In this document: positions 1-4,505 of the stretch, in pieces | Layout: each line of letters starts with the position of its first letter | Position numbering within the stretch: position 1 is the first letter of the stretch | Assembly (NCBI GenBank): GCA_002413455.1 | Contig: DHXA01000123.1 | Location: 1 to 5,116 of the forward strand | Origin: Rhodanobacter sp. UBA5168 | GTDB lineage: Bacteria; Pseudomonadota; Gammaproteobacteria; Xanthomonadales; Rhodanobacteraceae | DNA: 5,116 nt | Reading direction: 5' to 3' | Translations under genes and position numbers: made by a program | Notes under the pieces: model-generated | Databases searched by the model: none | Seen by the model: only the letters and a program-made list of their open reading frames with translations | What the model was told of the DNA's origin: nothing

Positions 1-186
1 TGCGAAGCAAGCGGTATCCATCAATGGTTGACGCCGTTCCGATCGAAACGGCGTCTCTACTCAGTCATGCGACTGGGTCGCGAGGCGCTGGCGCGACGAT
101 GGTTGAAGATCCCACTCGGTCAACTCATCAAGCAGCTGCGAAAACCCGCGCCAACACTGCTCGATCAGCTTGGCATTCCATCATGA
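1..186 (+). CDS. C-terminal end of a probable transposase (5' truncated by window edge)
   Basis: Frame 1 is open from the first base to a TGA at 184-186 and encodes 61 residues. It includes the stretch HQWLTPFRSKRRLYSVMRLG followed by an REALARRW segment and ends in LDQLGIPS. The piece is strongly basic (many Arg and Lys) and has no recognisable catalytic motif. The pattern of a basic tail with RRLYSVMRLGREAL resembles, from memory, the C-terminal tails of IS4-type DDE transposases in proteobacteria. That is recognition without a search, so the family name is tentative. The bases after the stop are non-coding and carry a tandem repeat, which fits the end of an insertion sequence. The start, the DDE residues and the left end of any element lie outside the window. 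It could instead be the tail of another basic DNA-binding protein, or a decayed remnant. Confidence 0.45.
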   Translation, partial: CEASGIHQWLTPFRSKRRLYSVMRLGREALARRWLKIPLGQLIKQLRKPAPTLLDQLGIPS

Positions 187-215
187 AAACGTGGGGAAAC
201 CTCAGGGGTAGAACC

Positions 216-241
216 CAGAGTTTTACGCAGAGTTTTACGCA
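216..241. repeat. 12-bp direct tandem repeat, two copies plus two bases
   Basis: The unit CAGAGTTTTACG occurs at 216-227 and again, identical, at 228-239. It is followed by CA, the first two bases of a third copy. It lies 30 bp beyond the stop of the probable transposase fragment and about 46 bp from the 3' end of the tRNA-Leu gene. No gene covers it. Two perfect adjacent copies could come from replication slippage. They could also be a footprint of an element whose target duplication was of this length, but the sequence alone does not decide. Confidence 0.8.
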
Positions 242-287
242 ACTCGACAAGTCTGGTCTACCGACCGGTGGAAACCATTAGTAGGCT

Positions 288-374
288 TGGTGCCCGGGCC
301 CGGAATCGAACCGGGATACCCGTGAGGGTGAGGGATTTTAAGTCCCTTGCGTCTACCAGTTTCGCCACCCGGGC
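288..374 (-). tRNA. tRNA-Leu, anticodon UAA
   Basis: The reverse strand folds into a complete 87-nt class II tRNA. The 7-bp acceptor stem pairs GCCCGGG (368-374) with CCCGGGC (292-298), followed by discriminator A and an encoded CCA at 288-290. The D-arm region reads TGGCGAAACTGGTAGACGCA, typical of bacterial tRNA-Leu. The anticodon stem AGGGA/TCCCT encloses loop CTTAAAA, which gives anticodon UAA at 338-340. The long variable arm (CCC, four-base loop, GGG) is the class II hallmark, and the T arm is CCCGG-TTCGATT-CCGGG. The anticodon reads UUA and, by wobble, UUG leucine codons. The gene stands alone, 96 bp downstream of the stop of the TraB-family gene on the same strand. All arms pair properly, so it looks functional. 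Confidence 0.97.
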
Positions 375-417
375 AAGAGTGTTCGAGCGCGCAGCGAGCA
401 TGTTGCTGGCGGCGCGA

Positions 418-423
418 ATCGTA
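418..423 (-). promoter_or_regulatory. Possible -10 element of the tRNA-Leu promoter
   Basis: On the - strand TACGAT (4 of 6 bases matching TATAAT) lies 43 bp before the 5' end of the tRNA. The bases after it, TCGCGCCGCC, are GC-rich, as in the discriminators of stringently controlled stable-RNA promoters. No good -35 hexamer is seen at 16-18 bp; the best TTGCCG is only 13 bp away. The call is therefore weak. No convincing intrinsic terminator is visible between the TraB-family stop (471) and the tRNA, so read-through from that gene could also contribute to tRNA expression. Confidence 0.25.
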
Positions 424-470
424 ACATGGGCTGCAGCGGCAACCGCCGGCAAGTAGCCCCGCAGCGGTGT

Positions 471-1718
471 TCAGATCAAGCTTTTGAAAATGTGGATGCC
501 GGCGCTGTACTCGCCGACGATCGTGCCCACGCTGACCAGGAAGAAGTTGAGCAGGGTCCGGGCGACGCGGTTCTTCCACCAGCCGCTCCAGTGCACGATG
601 TCATCGCGCAAGGTGTCGAAGTCCACCACGCGCGGCCGCCGCACCCAGGCTTCGGCCATCGCACTGATGCCGCCGGCCGGAATGCCGGGACGGAATGGCT
701 TGATCGGTGCGGCGACGAAGGCCGCGAGAATGCTTAGTGGATGTCCGCCTGCCGCCAGCGCGCCGACGGCTGCGAAGCCACCCGTGAACAGTACCCAGGC
801 CAGCAGTGCCTGCGTGCCCAGCGCCGCATTGCGGTGGAACGCCCAGGCGATCGCCGCGAACACCAGCAACACGAGTGCTGCCGCCAGCCATTTCGGCCAG
901 CGTGCCTTCGCGGGTGTAGCCGCCAGTTCGGCTACCTTGCCGGCTGGATCGTCCTGCTGATCGCGCAACAGCGTACACAGACCTTTGAGATGCCCAGCAC
1001 CGATCACCACCAGCACGCGACGACTTTGCGTGTCTGCCGAATCAGCCGCCGCCGCGCGGGCCGCCTCCTGACGCAGGCGTGCCGCCATGAAAGCGTCGCG
1101 CTCGCCGATAAGGCTTTCGTACAGCGGTTTCGATTCGCTGGCGAACTCGCTGAAGGCGCTCTCCAGCAAATCGCCTTGCTTGAGCTTCTCGATCTCGCCC
1201 TGCGCGATTTCCTCACGCTCGAACACGCTGGCCAGCAGCCCGCCAAGCAGGCCGAAGCGTTGCCAGAAACCGACGCTGCGCCAGGCCCGCTTCAACGTGG
1301 TGCCCACTTCGCGATCGATCAGCCACAGGGGCAGGTCGCGCTGTCCGGCGCCGTCCATCGCCGCCTTCATTTCCGCGCCGGGCAGAATGCCGGACTGGTC
1401 GGCCAGGCGCTTCTGGAAGGTCGACAGCACCAGGCTGGCGGCCACCATGCCAGCCTTGCCCTGACGGATCACCTTGAACAGATCCATCTGCTTGAAGGCT
1501 TCCGGGTCGCGCATGCTCTGGGCCCGACTCGCGCACAGCTCCACCGCAACGGCATCGAAATGTTCGTGTGCCAACAGCGCATCGACGGCCTCCATGCTGC
1601 TGCGCGAGACATGCGCCGTGCCGAGCACCACATACTCCACGCCATCACGCTGCACGCGCTCGATCGGCTGCCCCTGCAAGGCGGACAACAGGGCAACTTC
1701 GGTTTCGGAAACACTCAT
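471..1718 (-). CDS. TraB/PrgY-family polytopic membrane protein
   Basis: This 415-residue protein matches the TraB/PrgY family (Tiki/TraB superfamily), named after the enterococcal protein that reduces peptide pheromone activity. In distant relatives the superfamily is thought to include metal-dependent proteases. Visible family landmarks are GTAHVS at residues 33-38, VEL at 59-61 with conserved Glu60, an IDRE segment near 134-137, an ERDAFMAARL segment at 206-215, and VIGAGHLKG at 238-246 with His243. After this soluble domain come hydrophobic segments at about 276-294, 303-323 and 327-338, then a PRVVDFDTLRDD motif near 362-373 and a last membrane segment near 387-402. Length is close to bacterial homologues of about 400 residues. 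The ATG at 1718 has no strong Shine-Dalgarno, but the family alignment from GTAHVS leaves a normal-length N-terminus. It lies 88 bp after aguB on the same strand and may be its operon partner. The biochemical function in bacteria without pheromones is unknown. Confidence 0.88.
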   Translation of the reverse strand: MSVSETEVALLSALQGQPIERVQRDGVEYVVLGTAHVSRSSMEAVDALLAHEHFDAVAVELCASRAQSMRDPEAFKQMDLFKVIRQGKAGMVAASLVLSTFQKRLADQSGILPGAEMKAAMDGAGQRDLPLWLIDREVGTTLKRAWRSVGFWQRFGLLGGLLASVFEREEIAQGEIEKLKQGDLLESAFSEFASESKPLYESLIGERDAFMAARLRQEAARAAAADSADTQSRRVLVVIGAGHLKGLCTLLRDQQDDPAGKVAELAATPAKARWPKWLAAALVLLVFAAIAWAFHRNAALGTQALLAWVLFTGGFAAVGALAAGGHPLSILAAFVAAPIKPFRPGIPAGGISAMAEAWVRRPRVVDFDTLRDDIVHWSGWWKNRVARTLLNFFLVSVGTIVGEYSAGIHIFKSLI

Positions 1719-1778
1719 GCGGTCAGCGCGCCGTCACTGGGGGAAATTCAAGGATGGGGACGACCGCCGTGCGGAACA

Positions 1779-1806
1779 AGCAGTGCGGAGGACTGTAGGC
1801 ACCGCT
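1779..1806 (-). terminator. Hairpin after aguB, possible weak terminator or attenuator
   Basis: Immediately after the aguB stop the - strand reads AGCGGTGC, a 12-base loop, then GCACTGCT. This is an 8-bp stem with one G-U wobble. It is followed by TGTTCC, which is poor in T for an intrinsic terminator. The hairpin could partly end or stabilise the aguAB transcript before the TraB-family gene (start at 1718). Evidence is limited to the pairing. Confidence 0.3.
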
Positions 1807-2697
1807 TCAGTCACGAAAGCGCCTGAGTAGATCGGCGTAGGCGTCGATGCGGCGGTCGCGCAGGAACGGCCAGATCCGCCGCACATGTTCGCTGCGTGCC
1901 AGATCGACTTCAGCCAGCAGCAACGCGCGCGCATCGGTGCCGGCCTGAGCCAGGAACTCGCCTTGCGGACCGGCCACGAAGCTCGAGCCCCAGAACTGGA
2001 TGCCCGCACCGACCTGGCTCGGATCGGCTTCGTAACCGGTGCGGTTGCACGAGAGCAACGGCAGGCCGTTGGCCACGGCGTGGCCGCGCTGCACGGTGAT
2101 CCACGCATCGCGCTGGCGATCCTTCTCGGCCTGTCCGTCATTCGGGTCCCAGCCGATCGCGGTGGGATAAAGCAGCAGTTCGGCGCCGGCCAACGCCATC
2201 AGGCGCGCCGCTTCCGGGTACCACTGATCCCAGCACACCAGCACGCCGAGACGACCGACTGAAGTATCGATCGGCTCGAAGCCGAGGTCGCCCGGGGTGA
2301 AGTAGAACTTCTCGTAGAACGCCGGATCGTCCGGGATGTGCATCTTGCGATAGATGCCGGCGATCTCGGCAGAGCGGTCGAACACCACCGCGGTGTTGTG
2401 ATACAGCCCGGCGGCGCGGCGCTCGAACAGCGAGGCGACGACGACCAGCTTCAACTCCTCGGCCAGCTTGCCGATGCGCGCGGTGCCGGGGCCGGGAATG
2501 CTCTCGGCCTGGTCGAAGATCTCGACCGATTCGTGCTGACAGAAGTAAGGGCCGTTGTGCAGCTCCTGCAGCAGCACCAGCTCGACGCCGGCGGCGGCCG
2601 CTTCGCGCAGGCCGGCTTCGATCGCGTCCAGGTTGGCGTCGCGGCTGCCGCGGTCGGTTTCCTGCAGCAGCGCAACCTTCAGGGTCTTGCGGGTCAT
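1807..2697 (-). CDS. aguB: N-carbamoylputrescine amidase
   Basis: AguB is a cytoplasmic nitrilase-superfamily (carbon-nitrogen hydrolase) enzyme that hydrolyses N-carbamoylputrescine to putrescine, CO2 and ammonia. It is the last step of the agmatine route to polyamines. The 296-residue protein has the full Glu-Lys-Cys triad: Glu45 in LLQELHNGPYFCQ, Lys118 in IYRKMHIPDDP, and Cys155 in VLVCWDQWYPEAARLMALAG. The segments FYEKFYFTPGD (127-137), YPTAIGWDP (177-185) and GYEADP (221-226) are characteristic of the N-carbamoylputrescine amidase clade rather than of beta-ureidopropionase or generic nitrilases. Length is normal for the family (about 290-300). The ATG at 2695-2697 is supported by GAGGA 9 bases upstream. 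The gene follows aguA by 64 bp on the same strand, which independently supports the function. No lesions are seen. Confidence 0.96.
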   Translation of the reverse strand: MTRKTLKVALLQETDRGSRDANLDAIEAGLREAAAAGVELVLLQELHNGPYFCQHESVEIFDQAESIPGPGTARIGKLAEELKLVVVASLFERRAAGLYHNTAVVFDRSAEIAGIYRKMHIPDDPAFYEKFYFTPGDLGFEPIDTSVGRLGVLVCWDQWYPEAARLMALAGAELLLYPTAIGWDPNDGQAEKDRQRDAWITVQRGHAVANGLPLLSCNRTGYEADPSQVGAGIQFWGSSFVAGPQGEFLAQAGTDARALLLAEVDLARSEHVRRIWPFLRDRRIDAYADLLRRFRD

Positions 2698-2706
2698 CAG
2701 TGGGAG

Positions 2707-2711
2707 TCCTC
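2707..2711 (-). promoter_or_regulatory. Shine-Dalgarno of aguB
   Basis: GAGGA on the - strand, 9 bases before the ATG at 2697, fixes the aguB start. No convincing separate promoter is visible in the 64-bp gap after aguA, which favours translation from a shared aguAB message. Confidence 0.7.
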
Positions 2712-2761
2712 AGCCGTTGCCCGGCGTCACGGACCGCAAGTTTAGCCGATGCCGGTGAAGC

Positions 2762-3811
2762 TCAGGCCAGGCCGGCCGGCAGCTGCATGGTGATGCAGTG
2801 CAGGCTGCCGTTCTGCCAGATCAGCGGGCGGCAGGGCACCTGTACGATCTCGCGGCCTGGATGCGCCATGCCGATGACGCGGGCGGCCTCGTCGTCGGCC
2901 GGATCGCCATAGGCGGGCACCAGCACGGCGCCATTGACGATCAGGTAGTTCGCGTAGGAGGCGGCCAGGCGCCGACCATGGTCGAGGATTGGCTGCGGCC
3001 ATGGCAACGGATGAAGCTGATAAGGCCGGCCATCCGGTGTGCGCAATGCGGCCAGCTCGGCCGCCATGCACTGCAGCTCGTCGTGATGCGGATCGCTGGG
3101 GTCGGCGCAGGCCTGGAACACGATGCGTTCGCCCGGCGCGAAACGGGCGAGGGTATCGATGTGCGCGTCGGTGTCGTCGCCTTCGAGGTAGCCATAGTCC
3201 AGCCACAGCACGCGCTCGGCGTGCAGGCTGTTGCGCAGGATCGCGTTCATTTCCTCGCGCGATTGTTCGGGATGACGCTGGATCAGGCAGCGCCAGGTGG
3301 TGAGCACGCTGCCTTCGCCATCGCTCTCGATGGCGCCGCCTTCCAGCGCCCAGTCGATGCGCTTGTGTGCGGCATGACCGAATATGCCCGCATCGAACAG
3401 TCCGGCGACCAGCGCGTCGTCTTGCTCGGCGCCGAACTTGCCACCCCAACCGGTAAAGCGGAAATCGGTGAGCTGGAAATAGCGTTGGGGATCGGCGTTG
3501 TCGCCACCTTGCAGAGTGATCGGGCCGGAGTCGCGCAACCAGGTGTCGTCATACGGCAGTTCGACGAAGCGGACCTTCGACAGATCCACGCCTGCGCCCC
3601 GCAAGAGTGACTGCACGTGGGCATGCAGCTCGGCATCGCCCACCACGATGATCAGGCGCTGGAATCGGGTGACCGCAGCGGCCAGCGCCACATAGGTGGT
3701 TTCCACCGACGCCAGCCGCTCGGCCCAATCGGTGCCGGCATGTGGCCAGGCGATCAGCACCGCGGCCTGCGGTTCCCATTCGGCCGGCAAGCGCAAGGAG
3801 GGATCGGTCAT
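2762..3811 (-). CDS. aguA: Agmatine deiminase
   Basis: AguA hydrolyses agmatine to N-carbamoylputrescine and ammonia in the cytoplasm. It belongs to the PAD-type amidinotransferase/deiminase superfamily (PF04371 group). From the ATG at 3811 the protein has 349 residues, normal for the family. Landmarks in order are LPAEWEPQAAVLIAWPHAGTDW near the N-terminus, DDTWLRDSGP at 88-97, ALEGGAIESDGEGSVLTT at 155-172 with Glu157, GDDTDAHIDT at 211-220 with His217 and Asp219, and NGSLHCIT at 334-341 with nucleophile Cys339. The C-terminal motif differs from the GGGNIHC form of many agmatine deiminases, but the Cys and the preceding His are kept. Start choice: an in-frame GTG at 3895 abuts the terminator at 3896-3927 and leaves no room for a promoter or ribosome site, so it is unlikely. 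An ATG at 3826 would add only five residues and cannot be excluded, since neither ATG has a strong Shine-Dalgarno. First gene of the cluster, directly upstream of aguB. Confidence 0.95.
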   Translation of the reverse strand: MTDPSLRLPAEWEPQAAVLIAWPHAGTDWAERLASVETTYVALAAAVTRFQRLIIVVGDAELHAHVQSLLRGAGVDLSKVRFVELPYDDTWLRDSGPITLQGGDNADPQRYFQLTDFRFTGWGGKFGAEQDDALVAGLFDAGIFGHAAHKRIDWALEGGAIESDGEGSVLTTWRCLIQRHPEQSREEMNAILRNSLHAERVLWLDYGYLEGDDTDAHIDTLARFAPGERIVFQACADPSDPHHDELQCMAAELAALRTPDGRPYQLHPLPWPQPILDHGRRLAASYANYLIVNGAVLVPAYGDPADDEAARVIGMAHPGREIVQVPCRPLIWQNGSLHCITMQLPAGLA

Positions 3812-3865
3812 GCTGGGCTGTCTCATGCGATGGAAGAGGGCGCCGATGGAGGCGTCAGACGGCAA

Positions 3866-3871
3866 AGTGTA
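3866..3871 (-). promoter_or_regulatory. Possible -10 element for aguA
   Basis: On the - strand TACACT (4 of 6 matches to TATAAT) lies 54 bp before the chosen aguA ATG, in the only space between the upstream terminator and the gene. A matching -35 at 16-18 bp is not seen, so the promoter may need an activator or may lie elsewhere in 3812-3895. A start site near 3859 would be compatible with the ATG at 3811 or 3826 but not with the GTG at 3895. Confidence 0.2.
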
Positions 3872-3895
3872 CGACGAGGTGATTGCCGCACACAC

Positions 3896-3927
3896 GAAAA
3901 CGCGGCCTGTGTCGCCACAGGCCGCGT
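3896..3927 (-). terminator. Strong intrinsic terminator of the small secreted-protein gene
   Basis: On the - strand ACGCGGCCTGTG (3916-3927), loop GCGA (3912-3915) and CACAGGCCGCGT (3900-3911) form a perfect 12-bp GC-rich stem with a tetraloop. The run TTTT (3897-3900) then overlaps the end of the stem. It starts 16 bp after the stop of the upstream gene at 3944. It ends that transcript and makes aguA the start of a separate unit. The + strand side has no T tract, so it appears one-directional. Confidence 0.87.
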
Positions 3928-3943
3928 CGTCGGAAGGGCCGGG

Positions 3944-4300
3944 TCAGTTGACGCTGGCGGGGTTGGTATTGTTGCCGGCCGGCGTATTGAGCACCGAATG
4001 GATCACGTGGCTGTGCTCGAAATACACGATGAAATTCGTGTACTCCCAGCGGTTGATCTGCGGATGCTTGCCGGTATCGCCACCGCGTGGCGACAGCTTG
4101 CGCTGCGGCGCGCCCCAGGTTTTTTCCACCTGACCCATGCTCATGCCACGGCTTGGCAGGTTCATGCCTTTTTCCTGCTGCACGCGATGGATCAGCAGAT
4201 TATCGCCGTGCTGGCGTGCCTGGGCGACCTGTGGGGCGGCAAAACCGGCGGTGAACGCCAGCATGACAATGAGCGGCAAACTGCTTGTGAACTTGACCAT
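3944..4300 (-). CDS. Small secreted protein of unknown function with a BamE-like motif
   Basis: The 118-residue product has a clear Sec signal peptide: MVKF start, hydrophobic core about residues 9-22, and an AQA signal peptidase I site giving cleavage after Ala28. There is no lipobox Cys, so it is probably a soluble periplasmic or secreted protein of about 90 residues. The mature part contains LPSRGMSMGQVEKTWGAPQR (48-67), then NRWEYTNFIVYFEHSHVIHSV (83-103). The G-M-S-x-x-x-V-x-x-x-x-G-x-P pattern followed by a W-x-Y strand and a VYFE strand recalls the SmpA/BamE-type fold. I recall similar unnamed proteins in Xanthomonadales and pseudomonads; no function is known to me. The ATG at 4300 is chosen over an upstream in-frame start at 4405 because it has an excellent ribosome site (GGAGAGGGGAG) and begins exactly at the signal peptide. 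It is a single-gene unit ended by the terminator at 3896-3927 and divergent from yheS. Confidence 0.88.
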   Translation of the reverse strand: MVKFTSSLPLIVMLAFTAGFAAPQVAQARQHGDNLLIHRVQQEKGMNLPSRGMSMGQVEKTWGAPQRKLSPRGGDTGKHPQINRWEYTNFIVYFEHSHVIHSVLNTPAGNNTNPASVN

Positions 4301-4302
4301 GG

Positions 4303-4313
4303 CTCCCCTCTCC
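4303..4313 (-). promoter_or_regulatory. Shine-Dalgarno of the small secreted-protein gene
   Basis: GGAGAGGGGAG on the - strand ends two bases before the ATG at 4300; its GGAG (4310-4313) is 9 bases away. It decides the start at 4300. The first base of the ribosome site coincides with the end of the inverted repeat at 4313-4328, so a hairpin there would flank the site directly. Confidence 0.8.
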
Positions 4314-4328
4314 ATACAAGGCTGTATG
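4313..4328. promoter_or_regulatory. Inverted repeat next to the ribosome site of the secreted-protein gene
   Basis: CATACA-AGGC-TGTATG is a perfect 6-bp inverted repeat with a 4-base centre. It is either a small leader hairpin directly before the ribosome site of the gene starting at 4300, or a protein-binding dyad. It has no T tract and is not a terminator. Confidence 0.4.
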
Positions 4329-4338
4329 CGGCGTCGTT

Positions 4339-4360
4339 GTAGCAGAACTGACCATGCTAC
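4339..4360. promoter_or_regulatory. 22-bp dyad, possible operator
   Basis: GTAGCA and TGCTAC form a perfect 6-bp inverted repeat separated by 10 bases, a size and spacing common for dimeric repressors or activators. It covers a weak - strand -10-like TACAAC (4336-4341), so it could control the secreted-protein gene. No factor can be named. Confidence 0.35.
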
Positions 4361-4390
4361 GCCATGCCGGTTTGTACCGATTGCGATGGG

Positions 4391-4434
4391 CTCGGCATTC
4401 GGCACTGTGCCGCATAACCGGCCGGTTCGCCGAG
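4391..4434. promoter_or_regulatory. Nested inverted repeats upstream of yheS
   Basis: Outer arms CTCGGC (4391-4396) and GCCGAG (4429-4434) enclose two further dyads. The first is CGGCAC-T-GTGCCG at 4400-4412, 6-bp arms around one base. The second is AACCGGCCGGTT at 4416-4427, a perfect 12-bp palindrome. The set could fold as a three-way junction in RNA or a cruciform in DNA, or could be adjacent protein-binding sites. It lies in the non-coding divergent region between the secreted-protein gene and yheS. Confidence 0.45.
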
Positions 4435-4451
4435 AATGGCGCCAGCACCGC

Positions 4452-4457
4452 TATCAT
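4452..4457 (+). promoter_or_regulatory. Possible -10 element for yheS
   Basis: TATCAT matches TATAAT in 5 of 6 bases and would give a leader of about 42 bases to the ATG at 4506. The -35 region at 16-18 bp (around GCCGAG) is poor and falls within the outer arm of the nested repeats. A second candidate pair, TTGACT (4474-4479) and TGTTAT (4497-4502) with 17-bp spacing, has the better -35 but would start transcription at or just after the ATG. Confidence 0.35.
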
Positions 4458-4505
4458 GGGCGGCTGCAGACGATTGACTGCCCCGGTTCGGACACCTGTT
4501 ATTCC

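Noticed and set aside
24..281. 85-codon open frame on the + strand, overlapping the transposase fragment
   Set aside because: It is in a different frame from the open-ended frame 1, has no plausible start context, and its end runs through the tandem repeat and non-coding DNA.
375..470. Small GC-rich stem (GCGG-TTG-CCGC) between the TraB-family stop and tRNA-Leu as a terminator
   Set aside because: The stem is only 4 bp, the loop is tight and there is no T tract, so it is too weak to call.
741..1826. 361-codon open frame on the + strand, antisense to the TraB-family gene
   Set aside because: It is the mirror of a GC-rich gene whose - strand product has clear family motifs. The + strand translation has no recognisable domain and a Gln/Ala/His/Arg-rich shadow composition.
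2798..3610. 270-codon open frame on the + strand within aguA
   Set aside because: It is antisense to well-supported AguA, has no domain and no ribosome site, and is explained by codon bias on the opposite strand.
4301..4405. 35-residue N-terminal extension of the small secreted protein to an ATG at 4405
   Set aside because: The downstream ATG at 4300 has an excellent ribosome site and starts a textbook signal peptide, which the extension would bury.
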